Positions 17,635-26,593 of a stretch of 64,000 nucleotides of DNA are shown piece after piece. Source of the stretch: Myxococcota bacterium (GTDB taxonomy: Bacteria; Myxococcota_C; UBA6777); NCBI GenBank assembly GCA_023150835.1, contig JAKLKB010000018.1, positions 1 through 64,000 of the forward strand, read 5' to 3'. Positions within the stretch are counted from its first letter, which is position 1. Each line of letters opens with the position of its first letter. Made by a program: the position numbers and the translations under genes. Under the pieces are notes generated by a model. The model saw only the letters and a program-made list of their open reading frames with translations, searched no databases and was not told the DNA's origin.

Positions 17635-18171
17635 ATGAACACGAACAAACAGCGGTTGCCAAGCAGCCAACGACTCACCCTGCGCCTCCTGAGCACAGGG
17701 GATCTTGATGCGGTGACGGCCATTTATCGGGACAACCGACGATTTTTTCAGTTGATTGCCGGCATCAATGAGCCGCCCGAAGAGTACATTTGTGCCGAGA
17801 TGCAAGAGGGGCCGCTCGGATACGAAGACCACAAGCACTTCTTTGGGCTGTTTTTGCGTGAAAGTGGCGAGATGATCGGAGTTGCCGACTTTGTGGTCAA
17901 CTATCCGAGCGCAGGCAAGGGGATCTTCGGATTGCTGTTGTTGTCAGAACAGCATCAGTCCGAGGGGTTCGGAACAGAGGCGGTGGGGCTAGTCGAAGCT
18001 TGGGCACGAGAAAGCGGTGCAACGAGCGAAGTCACCGTCGGCGTGGAGTGGGTGAACGAGCGAGCCCGCAGATTCTGGCGCAAATGCGGCTATCGCCCGA
18101 CAGGAGAGAGCTTTAAGACGACTGCTTTAGGGCGGACACATCAGGCGGAAGTACTTCTCAAGCAGCTTTGA
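17635..18171 (+). CDS. GNAT-family N-acetyltransferase (RimJ/RimL-like)
   Basis: A 178-residue product. ATG at 17635 follows GGGAG by nine bases. The opening LTLRLLSTGDLDAVTAIYRDN is the standard start of RimJ/RimL-type acetyltransferases. GEMIGVADFVV is the central strand pair. The acetyl-CoA loop region is LLSEQHQSEGFGTEAVGLVEAWARE (Q-x-x-G-x-G/A form), followed by VEWVNERARRFWRKCGY, the N-x-x-A/S..F-Y-x-x-x-G-F motif. It transfers an acetyl group from acetyl-CoA to an amine; the substrate is unknown. It stands alone between repeat elements with no operon partner. Confidence 0.85.
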   Translation: MNTNKQRLPSSQRLTLRLLSTGDLDAVTAIYRDNRRFFQLIAGINEPPEEYICAEMQEGPLGYEDHKHFFGLFLRESGEMIGVADFVVNYPSAGKGIFGLLLLSEQHQSEGFGTEAVGLVEAWARESGATSEVTVGVEWVNERARRFWRKCGYRPTGESFKTTALGRTHQAEVLLKQL

Positions 18172-18189
18172 TAGGGCTTACGCAGTTGC

Positions 18190-18320
18190 CCCCAAAAAAG
18201 CCGTGTTCACGCCACTTGAAGCGACAAAGTCGTCTGCGTGAAAAACCGTGATCTCTTCGCCAACACGGGGTCAAGGGGCGATAGTCCCTTGCGGGGCGTG
18301 GGGTTCCAACCCCACATCAC
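18190..18320 (+). repeat. A-family dispersed repeat
   Basis: It carries the same order of blocks as the copy at 17341: AAAAAAGCCGTGTTCACG, TTGAAGCG, GGGGTCAAGGGG, TCCCTTGCGGGG. It fills the space between two convergent genes and may act in transcript termination. Confidence 0.75.
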
Positions 18321-18342
18321 CGGCCCAACCGCGAAAGTCTTG

Positions 18343-19515
18343 TCAATTGTCAAAAGCTGCAAGACCCGTGATCTCTTTGCCCAAGATCAGCTTGTGGATA
18401 TTTTCGGTCCCTTCGTAGGTAAGGACACTTTCGAGGTTCATCACGTGCCGCATAATCGGGTACTCAGCGGTGATCCCGCTTGCCCCCAAGAGTTCGCGGG
18501 CTGTGCGTGCGATCTCGATGGCGATCCGCACGTTGTTCATTTTGGCCATCGAAACGTGCGTGTGGTGGCTTGCTGCCATGTCGCGCAGCCGACCGATGTG
18601 CAACGACAAAAGCTGGCCCTTGCTGATCTCCGTCAACATCCACACCAACTTCTCTTGCACCATCTGATAACCCGCGATAGGCCGAGAGAACTGCACACGC
18701 TCTTTCGCATACGAAAGGGCCGTTTCATAACACGCCATCGCCGCCCCAAGTGCTCCCCAACTGATGCCATAGCGCGCTGAATCCAAGCATTGCAACGCCG
18801 CTTTCAATCCGACTGCGTTGGGAAGGCGGTTTGCGACAGGGATACGGCAATCTTCCATGATCAACTCGCCTGTATGCGACGCACGCAACGAGTACTTGCG
18901 CTTGATCTCGACCTGTTCCAATCCTGCGGTTCCTCGATCGATCAGAAATCCACCGATCTGGCCTTGATCATCCTTGGCCCAAACCAACGAGACATCGGCG
19001 ATATCTGCATTGGTGATCCAACGCTTGGTTCCGTTGAGGACGTAGTGATCGCCATCGCGCCGCGCACGAGTCAACATCCCGTTCGGATTCGAGCCAAAGT
19101 CCGGCTCTGTCAAACCAAAGCACCCAATCGCCCGTCCCTTCGCCATATCTGGCAACCAGCGCCGCCGTTGTTCTTCGGAGCCAAACTTCCAAATCGGCAA
19201 CATCACAAGACTCGATTGCACCGAGCAAAAGCTGCGCACCCCCGAATCTCCACGCTCCAATTCTTGGCAAACCAAACCATACGCCACATACGAAGCCCCC
19301 GATCCTCCGTACTCTTCGGGCAAAAACGACCCCAGATAACCTTGTTCCCCCAGCACCTTTGACAACGCATCGGGGAAGGTGTGCGCTTCAAAATGCCCTT
19401 CAATCGTCGGCAAGATCTCACGTTCCACGAAGGTTCGTGTTTCGTCACGGATCATCCGCTCTTCTTCGCTCAACATCCGATCGATCTGCAAAAAGTCTAC
19501 ACCTTGAAAGCTCAT
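18343..19515 (-). CDS. gcdH: Acyl-CoA dehydrogenase, glutaryl-CoA dehydrogenase type
   Basis: A 390-residue FAD enzyme, full length for the family. ATG 19515 has AGGAGAGAAAG upstream. The N-terminal helical domain includes YGGSGASYVAYGLVCQELERGDSGVRSFCSVQSSLVM, the RSxxSVQSSLVM signature of glutaryl-CoA dehydrogenases. FAD-binding motifs are GCFGLTEPDFGSNP and KRWITNADIADV. The catalytic base lies in YEGTENIH near residue 370 (Glu of YEGT). The enzyme oxidises and decarboxylates glutaryl-CoA to crotonyl-CoA in lysine/tryptophan degradation, passing electrons to ETF. No other genes of that pathway are adjacent. Other short-chain acyl-CoA dehydrogenases are possible, but the SVQSS motif favours GcdH. 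Confidence 0.86.
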   Translation of the reverse strand: MSFQGVDFLQIDRMLSEEERMIRDETRTFVEREILPTIEGHFEAHTFPDALSKVLGEQGYLGSFLPEEYGGSGASYVAYGLVCQELERGDSGVRSFCSVQSSLVMLPIWKFGSEEQRRRWLPDMAKGRAIGCFGLTEPDFGSNPNGMLTRARRDGDHYVLNGTKRWITNADIADVSLVWAKDDQGQIGGFLIDRGTAGLEQVEIKRKYSLRASHTGELIMEDCRIPVANRLPNAVGLKAALQCLDSARYGISWGALGAAMACYETALSYAKERVQFSRPIAGYQMVQEKLVWMLTEISKGQLLSLHIGRLRDMAASHHTHVSMAKMNNVRIAIEIARTARELLGASGITAEYPIMRHVMNLESVLTYEGTENIHKLILGKEITGLAAFDN

Positions 19516-19864
19516 CTTTCTCTCCTACACATCCCGCGCTCCGTACGCCGCCAAAAACAGCCCTTACGTCAGATCAGCGCGCCATCACAAACTGCTCACC
19601 GTCAAGCTCTGCCGCCCTATAACACAACCGACTACAATCTCCTAGAGGTTTCAAGCTCCAGATCGAACCAATATCACCAAAAAAAGCCGTGTTCGCGCAG
19701 CTTCAAGCGGCGATGTTGTTGGTTTGAAAAACCAAGGCACACTCCGCCAAATACGGGGTCAAGGGAGCCGCGCTCCCTTGCGGGGCGTGGGGCAGCGCCC
19801 CAAAACGAACAAACCCAGCCGCACATCTCTCCAATCGAAGTGCCATACCGCGATAGTTCGAGCG
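19516..19864. other. Spacer with A-family repeat
   Basis: About 350 bases. The recognisable content is an A element at 19678-19803. The left 160 bases, upstream of gcdH, should hold its promoter; no clear boxes are seen. Confidence 0.5.
19678..19803 (+). repeat. A-family dispersed repeat
   Basis: AAAAAAGCCGTGTTCGCG at the left, then TTCAAGCGGCG and GGGGTCAAGGGAG. It ends with TTGCGGGGCGTGGGGCAGCG. Copy of the element at 17341. Confidence 0.75.
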
Positions 19865-20905
19865 CTATGATGCCGTTGTGGTGGGAGTTTCCGCGATATG
19901 CAAACCGCACTCGCGCTTGGTTTCTTCTTCCCACCACCAACGCCCTGCGCGTTCGTGTTCTCCCGGGCGTGGTGGCCGTGTGCAAGGCTCACATCCAATC
20001 GACACAAAGCCCCGATCATGCAAGGGATTGTAGGGTAGTTCTTGGGCGCGGATGTAGCCCCAAACTTTTGCCAACGTCCATCCTGCCAAGGGATTGATCT
20101 TGACCAACAGCCCTTCTTTTCCGACAAACGCTTCGTCTGGGTGGATCACCAACACCTCTCCCCGTGTACTCGGGCTTTGATCCCTGCGCTGCCCTGTGAT
20201 CCATGCTCGATACGAACGCAACGCACGCTTCAATGGCTCGACCTTACGGATGCCACAGCACTCCTTGTGTCCGTCTGTATAAAAGCTGAACAGTCCCTTT
20301 TTTTTCACCAACGCCTGCAAGGCCGAAGTATCGGGGGCCATCAACGAGATATCGATCCCGTAGTGCTTTCGCACACGCTCAAGGAACTGATACGTCTCAG
20401 GGTGCAAACGCCCTGTATCGAGGCAAAACACCGAAAACGGATACCCCGTCCGCACCGCCATCTCGATCAAAACGACATCTTCGGCCCCACTAAAAGCGAT
20501 CGCGCACTCCTGTCCGAAGGTTTGAAGCGCCCATGTGATGATCTCCAACGGGGGCCGATTTGCATAAGCCTGCTCCAAAACAGCGAGAGACTCCGCAGAT
20601 AGCACCACACTTTCTCGGATACTTTCGCTGGGTGTATCAGGAAATTGTTCGCGCAAAAATTGGAGCACGCTTCGATAGATCTGCTCGCTCCCATCGTCAG
20701 ATTGTACAACAAAAAAAGGAGCGACTTCTACACCATAACGCCCCGCCAACACCATCCCTTCGGAGGTTGCGTTACCTTCCTCTGCGATGATCACCTGATC
20801 GATCTGTTCCCACACTCCGCGTTGACGCAAGAGTTCCTCTGCGTGCAAACATTTTTCGCAATCCCGCCCATCCAACAGGCGCTTCTTCACCATCGTGCGC
20901 TTCAT
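19865..20905 (-). CDS. cysH: Adenylyl-sulfate (APS) reductase CysH-type with N-terminal glutaredoxin-like segment
   Basis: A 346-residue product. ATG 20905 follows GGAGGTGTAG. Residues about 100-340 are a PAPS/APS reductase: [15 protein letters not shown] (PP-loop), [32 protein letters not shown], the substrate-binding TGQRRDQS and GCEPCT. The two cysteine pairs (CC and CxxC) bind the [4Fe-4S] cluster of APS reductases, so APS rather than PAPS is the likely substrate. The extra first 90 residues contain DGRDCEKC in a thioredoxin/glutaredoxin-like setting and EVAPFFVVQ, resembling a fused electron-donor domain as in plant-type APS reductases but at the N-terminus. It functions in assimilatory sulfate reduction. 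No cys operon neighbours. Confidence 0.85.
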   Translation of the reverse strand: MKRTMVKKRLLDGRDCEKCLHAEELLRQRGVWEQIDQVIIAEEGNATSEGMVLAGRYGVEVAPFFVVQSDDGSEQIYRSVLQFLREQFPDTPSESIRESVVLSAESLAVLEQAYANRPPLEIITWALQTFGQECAIAFSGAEDVVLIEMAVRTGYPFSVFCLDTGRLHPETYQFLERVRKHYGIDISLMAPDTSALQALVKKKGLFSFYTDGHKECCGIRKVEPLKRALRSYRAWITGQRRDQSPSTRGEVLVIHPDEAFVGKEGLLVKINPLAGWTLAKVWGYIRAQELPYNPLHDRGFVSIGCEPCTRPPRPGEHERAGRWWWEEETKRECGLHIAETPTTTAS

Positions 20906-21175
20906 CTACACCTCCCGAAGCATCGCAGCTTTTTCACCGAGCCGACACCACACAACCATCGAAAAAACGCCGAAGCAGGTCAAGGGGCTACGCTCGCTCC
21001 TGTAGGATGGAACTGACTTCAAAAAAATCGCGTGTACATTTTTGTGTGTCGTGATATGACAACGCCCCTGCGCATTCTGTCCCGCGCTTGTTCGCGGGTG
21101 CGTCTCCTAGCGGTTCACGGTGAACCTCGCCCTAAAACGCACCCCAATTGTTTCATTGTAAAGGATTGAAATCCA

Positions 21176-21640
21176 ATGAAAAAAATGCTCCTCTTGATCG
21201 CGACCGTTGCTCTCTCCTTCTCCCTTGTTGCATGCAAAAAAGGCTCTGTGGAAGGCAGCTACACACTCGACAAAGCCGCGATGAAAGCCGCAGCCGAAGC
21301 CGAGATCGCCAAAATGGATCCCAAAAAACAAGGATTCGCTAAGTTTGGCCTCGCCATGATCGATATGATGAACATCAGTCTTTCTCTCGAAGCAGGCGGA
21401 AAAGCCACCATGAACACCGAGATGCCCAACCCCTTCAAAAAAGGCGAGATCCGCAAAAAAGCCGAGATGGGAACTTGGAAGATGGATGGCGGTAAAGTCG
21501 TGATCACCACCACCCGCGAAAGCGCCAAAGACAAAACCAAAAAAGAAACCACCGTGAGCTGCGATCTCAGCGGCAACAAACTCTCCTGCGCCCGTGAAGG
21601 CGGCAAGCGCAAGCAAACCTTGGTCTTCATCAAAGGCTAA
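21176..21640 (+). CDS. Small Lys-rich lipoprotein
   Basis: A 154-residue product. The start ATG at 21176 has AAAGGA upstream. MKKMLLLIATVALSFSLVAC is a textbook lipoprotein signal (lipobox LVAC, Cys20). The mature part is basic, with an Ala/Glu helical stretch (AAMKAAAEAEIAKM) and then beta-like segments (GTWKMDGGKVVITTTRE, VSCDLSGNKLSCAREGG) that resemble small lipocalin-like 'DUF' lipoproteins measuring a balance of substrate terms. Two further cysteines could form a disulfide. The family is not identified and there is no operon partner. Confidence 0.8.
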   Translation: MKKMLLLIATVALSFSLVACKKGSVEGSYTLDKAAMKAAAEAEIAKMDPKKQGFAKFGLAMIDMMNISLSLEAGGKATMNTEMPNPFKKGEIRKKAEMGTWKMDGGKVVITTTRESAKDKTKKETTVSCDLSGNKLSCAREGGKRKQTLVFIKG

Positions 21641-21726
21641 TCCCCCACCAATCCACCCTCTCCATATCCCCGATCTTCTTGATTGCATCGCCTCTTCCCC
21701 CTCCAAAACAAACACTCCCCTGCCTA

Positions 21727-21839
21727 ATACGATATCCGAGTGATGTGTACACGAAGGATCGTGCGTAGACGCCCTGCTTTAGGCAGTCACGGGGGGCTGC
21801 CCCTACATTTTGCGATTACACTATGGGCAGATTTCGTAT
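21727..21839 (-). repeat. B-family MITE-like repeat, reverse orientation
   Basis: It starts ATACGATATCCGAGTGATG, contains GGGGGGCTGCCCCTAC and ends CAGATTTCGTAT. It is the inverse of the copy at 28522. Confidence 0.75.
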
Positions 21840-21976
21840 AACTTTTCCTTCTTGTTTCTTGTGTGTTTGACAGCGCTCGACACAGAACAAAGATACCTTC
21901 CCATCAGAACACTTTGGCTTGGGTAACGCCCCACAACACACAACCGCTTCACCCACACACCGACCGAGGTCCAAAG

Positions 21977-23050
21977 ATGGCGATCTTGCGAAAAAAACTT
22001 CACTCCAAAAAACCCCGCTCCACCAACAAAAACGATACGCACGAGCCAGATCCCGAATCCATCGCATCGCTCGAAACAGACGACACTCACACCGCCTCTC
22101 CCGACACCATCAACCCCTCTCCTCCTGCCCAAACCCCAGATCGGATCATCACCGCGATCGAAGCCCAAAAGAAAAACCCCGATCGCCTTTCGATCTATCT
22201 CGACGGAGTATTTGCCTTTGGTCTTCCACAAGCGTTGGTGATTCAACACATGCTTTGCAAAGGATGCCGCATCGACGAAGAAAAACAGCGAGCGCTGCTT
22301 GTTGAAGCCCAGCTTGTACGCGCCAAAGAGATCGCGCTCAACTTTCTTTCCTACCAGTCCCGCACCGAACAAGAGGTCATCCAAAAACTCCGAGAACGTG
22401 AGATCGCGCCCGATGTGATCGAACAAGTCATCGCCCGCTTCCGTGAACTCGGCTACCTCAACGATCAAGGCTTTGCCCGATCTTTCGCCCAAAGCCGCCT
22501 CGAAGGACGCGGACAAGGCCCACGACGCATCCAGATGGAACTCAAAAAACGAGGAGTCGCCGAACCCCATATCCGCGAAGCCATCTCCCACCTCCACGAG
22601 CAAAACGATCTCCCCGAAGCCATCCTCCCCCATGCTCAGAAGCGCTGGGAACGCCTGCGCAAAGAACCTCACCCTCAAAAACGCCGACAAAAGTTACTCG
22701 ACTTCCTGCTGCGCCAAGGTGTCGGTTTCGAACTCGCTCAAAAAGTTTTCCATGCTCTCCAACAACAAGACCAAGACGCCGCTTCCTCCACCGATGATCT
22801 CGAAGAACAGGCATCCTTTGAAACCGATGCCATCGAGGCTTTCGATGAATCCTCTGAGATCTTCGATGAACCTGAACCCACCGAACGCGATGCCCTCGAA
22901 GAGATCCGCCCTCTCGCACTCAAACGCTGGCAGCGCCTCGAAATAAGCGAAGCCGATCCCCGAAAACGCAAGCGCAAGCTCACCGACTACCTCCGCCGAC
23001 AAGGCTTTTCCTTTGACGCCATCTCCGCCGTTCTCGAAGAGATATCCTAA
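21977..23050 (+). CDS. recX: RecX-family regulatory protein, enlarged
   Basis: A 357-residue product, about twice the usual RecX. ATG at 21977 has GAGGT six bases upstream. After a charged N-terminal tail, residues 60-240 show the RecX pattern: SIYLDGVFAFGLPQALV, ALNFLSYQSRTEQEVIQKLREREIAPDVIEQVIARFRELGYLNDQGFARSFAQSR and GPRRIQMELKKRGV. A following unit (LPHAQKRWERL..RRQKLLDFLLRQGVGFELAQKVFHAL) is repeated at the C-terminus (LALKRWQRL..RKRKLTDYLRRQGFSFDAISAVLEEI), separated by an acidic linker. RecX binds RecA filaments and limits recombination; recA is not nearby, which is unusual but not rare. Confidence 0.82.
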   Translation: MAILRKKLHSKKPRSTNKNDTHEPDPESIASLETDDTHTASPDTINPSPPAQTPDRIITAIEAQKKNPDRLSIYLDGVFAFGLPQALVIQHMLCKGCRIDEEKQRALLVEAQLVRAKEIALNFLSYQSRTEQEVIQKLREREIAPDVIEQVIARFRELGYLNDQGFARSFAQSRLEGRGQGPRRIQMELKKRGVAEPHIREAISHLHEQNDLPEAILPHAQKRWERLRKEPHPQKRRQKLLDFLLRQGVGFELAQKVFHALQQQDQDAASSTDDLEEQASFETDAIEAFDESSEIFDEPEPTERDALEEIRPLALKRWQRLEISEADPRKRKRKLTDYLRRQGFSFDAISAVLEEIS

Positions 23051-23089
23051 AGGTCTCTAAACTCTTTTTCTCAAAACCTCAAAAGCCTC

Positions 23090-23287
23090 TCAGGGAAAAG
23101 GTAGCTCGACTTCACAAAATTGCTCGCGCATCTCGTTCCATCGCTGAAGATCCGCCTTCGCACTCGAAACAACGACCTTCCCTGTCTCTTCGTTGGCGGC
23201 TTGGGGTTCTTCGCTTTCTGGCAAACGCAAGCAAAAACCTGAATAGTTGGTTTCCATTTCTTGATGAGTAATTGTACGCTCAGACAT
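23090..23287 (-). CDS. Small acidic protein, unknown
   Basis: A 65-residue frame. The start ATG at 23287 is supported by GGAGGGAGAGCG directly upstream; a longer frame to 23329 lacks this. The sequence (MSERTITHQEMETNYSGF..., ending VELPFP) has no signal peptide, no membrane helix and no recognisable family. The strong ribosome-binding site and natural composition favour a real gene, but it could be chance. Confidence 0.45.
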   Translation of the reverse strand: MSERTITHQEMETNYSGFCLRLPESEEPQAANEETGKVVVSSAKADLQRWNEMREQFCEVELPFP

Positions 23288-23643
23288 CGCTCTCTCCCTC
23301 CTAATCGCCCTGTGGGGCATACACGACATTTCTGTTTCTCTCGTCGATAGCGATATCCTTCGTGCAATACAAACACCACAAACGTTAGAAACATCAAAGA
23401 AAGCAGGTATTTCAATGAACTAAGTTTTGAACAACGCTTCAAATCCTCCTGAATCTCTACTCAATCCAAGTGAACGGCACTTCATACGGAACCCCAGCGA
23501 CCCAACCGCGCAGCCTTGTTCTCAGCACAAACAGACCCATCCCCCCCAAGCCCCTCGCGGGATCGGAAAAGCGGCAACGATCGGCGTATCTGCGGGTAGC
23601 ACAAACAGCCCCCCCCCTCCAAGCCCCCCAGCAAGCCCCAAGA
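23288..23643. other. Intergenic spacer, nothing recognised
   Basis: About 350 C/A-rich bases between two minus-strand genes. Overlapping open frames occur on both strands without ribosome-binding sites. I see no repeat family member here. Confidence 0.4.
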
Positions 23644-24912
23644 TTATTTGTGAGCGAAGTTGAGTGGGTAGGTGACGCGAACCGCCTTTCCCTGAGGGGG
23701 AGCAGGGAAACGAAGGGCTTGGAAGTGACGAAGGAGACAGGCCTCGACTTCGGGGGATTGGAGTGTGCTGCTTTTGACGCGGGCTTCAGCGACATCGCCT
23801 GCGGCTTGGATGGCAAAGGACATCACCACACGACCTTTTAAACCGGGACGAGACTTTAAGGCTTGCTCATAACAACGCTTAAAGTGAGAAACGTTCTCGC
23901 GGATCACTTGCACGATGCTGCGACGGCCCCAATGCGAAGCGACAACGTTCGTTTTTGGAGACACAGGCGCGGGAGGTTGGCTCGTTGGAGCCGTGGGCGC
24001 ATGGGCTTCGTGGGCTCGATGGGACGGGGGATCTTGTGCGATCTGTTGTGGAAGTCCTGAGGAGATAGCCTTGGGGGCGTCGTCGCTCTCTGTGTCAAGC
24101 ACGTCAGGCAGGCGTCGGATGTGCATCACCACCAACACTTTTTCGCGAGCCTTGCCCCTCCGCTGAAGTGGGGCATGACCGATCACAACGAAACGACCGG
24201 GCTTTACAAACAACCGCGTGCGCAAGTGAACCGATGAAACAAACTTGGTGTCCGCGCCCTTTGGTCCGACAGAAGAAAACATCTCGTTTTGGCTGATCTG
24301 AAACTCCACAAGGACGGCTGCTTGTGGATGAGGCGTCTGATGCAGGCGGATGGACACAAAAGGATCGGAGATGTTCGTTAGGTTGGTGATCTTGGCCTTG
24401 GCTTCTTCGTGGTTGCTTGCGTGCAAGTAAAGCTGTTCAACGAGCGAAAAGCCTGAAACGGTTGGAAACGTCTGAGAAAGAGCGGTCAACATGCCCGTCG
24501 GAACGTGCTCTTCAACCACTTCGCCCTTTGACAACGTTTTCACAAAGAACAAGCGTACGCCAAATTGCGACAAGGGAGTGTCCAATTGCTTGCTTGCCGC
24601 CCGAAGTCTTTGCAAGAGAGCGGGATGAGCGCGAACCAAGATCTTGTTTAGGGTGTGATTGTAGCGGATCTCCGTGTCTCGATATTCACGCGGCACAAAC
24701 AGGCGCAACAACTCCACCACGCGATAACCATCCGCTGAACGCAGCGAAAGGATCATCGTTTCCCGTTGATCAGGCTCCACCACACGCCTTGGACTTGGCG
24801 GGTTAGACGGAGGGGTCGGTGGACCCGCCATCACCGAGGCTTCCGACCACAACACGCACACCAAACACAAGCCGAACAAAAAACCAATCGCACTTTTTTT
24901 TGATCGATTCAT
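23644..24912 (-). CDS. Exported protein with AgmX/PglI (TonB-like) C-terminal domain
   Basis: A 422-residue product. ATG 24912 has AAGGAGATC upstream. A signal peptide (GFLFGLCLVCVLWSEASVMAG) is followed by a Pro-rich stretch. Residues 50-130 (LSLRSADGYRVVELLRLFVPREYRDTEIRYNHTLNKILVRAHPALLQRLRAASKQLD) have the look of a secretin short N-domain. A beta-rich middle comes next, then a Pro/Ala linker and the C-terminal domain VQVIRENVSHFKRCYEQALKSRPGLKGRVVMSFAIQAAGDV...VEACLLRHFQALRFPAP, typical of AgmX/PglI proteins linked to gliding motility in myxobacteria. It probably works in the periplasm. The partner is unknown. Confidence 0.8.
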   Translation of the reverse strand: MNRSKKSAIGFLFGLCLVCVLWSEASVMAGPPTPPSNPPSPRRVVEPDQRETMILSLRSADGYRVVELLRLFVPREYRDTEIRYNHTLNKILVRAHPALLQRLRAASKQLDTPLSQFGVRLFFVKTLSKGEVVEEHVPTGMLTALSQTFPTVSGFSLVEQLYLHASNHEEAKAKITNLTNISDPFVSIRLHQTPHPQAAVLVEFQISQNEMFSSVGPKGADTKFVSSVHLRTRLFVKPGRFVVIGHAPLQRRGKAREKVLVVMHIRRLPDVLDTESDDAPKAISSGLPQQIAQDPPSHRAHEAHAPTAPTSQPPAPVSPKTNVVASHWGRRSIVQVIRENVSHFKRCYEQALKSRPGLKGRVVMSFAIQAAGDVAEARVKSSTLQSPEVEACLLRHFQALRFPAPPQGKAVRVTYPLNFAHK

Positions 24913-24937
24913 CGTTGATCTCCTTCTTAATTAAGAG

Positions 24938-25050
24938 AGGACTTACGCAGTTCGATACGAAAAAGGCCCATGTTCGGGCGTGGGCGGCTCGCGAACCGTC
25001 CCTACAACGTTCTGATATCTCAGGGTTTCCCTTTTCGACTGCGTAAGCCC
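24938..25050. repeat. 113-bp MITE-like element with inverted ends
   Basis: The left end GGACTTACGCAGTTCGATAC and the right end (read on the other strand) GGGCTTACGCAGTCGAAAAG match closely. The interior is GC-rich with GGGCGTGGGCGGCTCGCGAA. It has no coding capacity. GGGCTTACGCA also opens the spacer next to the A copy at about 18176 and occurs near 28028. Confidence 0.6.
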
Positions 25051-25054
25051 AAGA

Positions 25055-26593
25055 TTACAAAATTAAAACAGGCTGTTTTGTTTCTTCCGCGATATCGCGA
25101 GGAATCACTTTAGGCACCCAAGGAAGCGCTGATGGGATCTTCTCTTGGTGCTTTGCGGTTCGGCCTTTTTCAGCCTCTACCGCATCCGCTCCTCCCCTCT
25201 CGATCGCCAAAAAGGCGCTGGGATCGTCTTCTACGCGCACCTCCATTTCTGCGTTCCCATGCCTTGCGTCTTCTCTACTCCCGTACCTTGCGTCTTCTCC
25301 GCTCCCGTACCTTGCATCCAAAGACACGACACGCACCACAACATCAGAGAAAGACATCGTCGCCTCTTTTTGTAATCGCCCACGATAACGAGCCTCTGCG
25401 TGCGTGAAATGTCCTACTCGTTTGGGGACGACCACCACAACACGCACAGCTTCGAGTTCATTGATGCCCTGTTGACGGCGTGCTTCGATGCCCTGTTGGT
25501 GGGGATTTTGGCCGCTTTTCTGTGTGTGGGTTCGGACATCGCGTTGCTTTGGCTGTGAGGTATAGGCAACGATCCGAATGGACTCTTGATGTAACCAAAC
25601 ATCCGCAACATCGGGCATACTTGCGATGTTCTTCGGATTTGCCGTGATCTTCGGTTCACGAGTCCTCGTCGGCGGTTTTACGGATCGGGCCATCACAAGC
25701 CGCTGTGCCTTGACAGCACGGCGTGGAGAAGGCGTGATGTGCGATGAAGCCTCGGGAGAGCGACGTGCTACGCCATGAAAAGCGTCGGGAGAGCGGCGTG
25801 CGGCATGGTGCGAAGTATCAGGGGAGCGGCGTGCTGCATGGTGCGAAGTATCAGGGGAGCGGCGTGCTGCATGGTGCGAAGTATCAGGGGAGCGGCGTGC
25901 TGTGCGATGCGAAAGCGATCGAGACAAAGGCCGACCCTCCGAATCCTCCCGCTGTTTCGATGTTTCAAACTGCCCCAACAGCACCGCAGCCCCCACCAAA
26001 ACGCAAACCAACGCAGACCACGCCAACGAGCGCAACGAAAACAGCGAGCGCAACGTAGAAAAAAAACCGCGCAGCGTAGAAAAAAAACCGCACAGCGTAG
26101 AAAACAACCCGTGCAGCGTAGAAAACAACCAGAGCGGTTTGGTTTGCCCCGCTGATCCAGCGCCGTCTCTCCCCGCGACATCCGAGCTTTTTAGACCATC
26201 CGTGACTGTTGCGATACCTTCCGCGCCTTTTGCTCGAAACACCCGCTCCAAGTTCCGCTGATGTCCGACTTTTGGGGCGCTCGAAAAGACAGCCTCGACG
26301 ATCCGCTGATGCTCGGCTTCTGACACGCTCGAAAAGACGCTTTGTGATGGAGTCAAAAGAGCCGATAGCGCGAGATGTTTGCTCACTTCCTTTTGGCAAG
26401 CCGCGCAATCTTTTTGATGGCGCTCGAAAGCCCCCGAAGATTCGACATCAAGCTCACCAAACAGATACGCTTCGCGATCCATGCAAGACGCCGCTCTGTC
26501 CGAACCATCCGCGATTCCATGTTTGTTTTGTTCTGCAAAAGACACCACTCGCTCCGAACCCGCAGGTGCTCTGTCGTTGCGTTGTCTTGTCAT
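25055..26593 (-). CDS. Anti-sigma factor-like membrane protein with internal repeats
   Basis: A 512-residue product. ATG 26593 overlaps the stop of the upstream sigma gene by four bases (ATGA), with GGGGAG ahead, so the pair is translationally coupled. The N-terminus has the zinc-finger-like anti-sigma motif FERHQKDCAACQKE (HxxxCxxC) after a Cys-Met-Asp-Arg-Glu segment. Then come a stretch with repeated FSTL(R/C)GF units, one membrane helix (SLAWSALVCVLVGAAVLL, about residue 200) and an external domain opening with four near-identical ARRSPDTSHHA units. The far C-terminus is unrecognised. It probably holds the ECF sigma factor at the membrane until a signal arrives. Confidence 0.75.
   Translation of the reverse strand: MTRQRNDRAPAGSERVVSFAEQNKHGIADGSDRAASCMDREAYLFGELDVESSGAFERHQKDCAACQKEVSKHLALSALLTPSQSVFSSVSEAEHQRIVEAVFSSAPKVGHQRNLERVFRAKGAEGIATVTDGLKSSDVAGRDGAGSAGQTKPLWLFSTLHGLFSTLCGFFSTLRGFFSTLRSLFSLRSLAWSALVCVLVGAAVLLGQFETSKQREDSEGRPLSRSLSHRTARRSPDTSHHAARRSPDTSHHAARRSPDTSHHAARRSPDAFHGVARRSPEASSHITPSPRRAVKAQRLVMARSVKPPTRTREPKITANPKNIASMPDVADVWLHQESIRIVAYTSQPKQRDVRTHTQKSGQNPHQQGIEARRQQGINELEAVRVVVVVPKRVGHFTHAEARYRGRLQKEATMSFSDVVVRVVSLDARYGSGEDARYGSREDARHGNAEMEVRVEDDPSAFLAIERGGADAVEAEKGRTAKHQEKIPSALPWVPKVIPRDIAEETKQPVLIL
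25780..25905. repeat. 33-bp coding tandem repeat in anti-sigma gene
   Basis: 'cgaagtatcaggggagcggc' followed by 'gtgctgcatggtg' recurs three to four times head to tail. It encodes 11-residue ARRSPDTSHHA units. The most identical copies are at 25800-25900, so expansion is recent. Confidence 0.8.
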
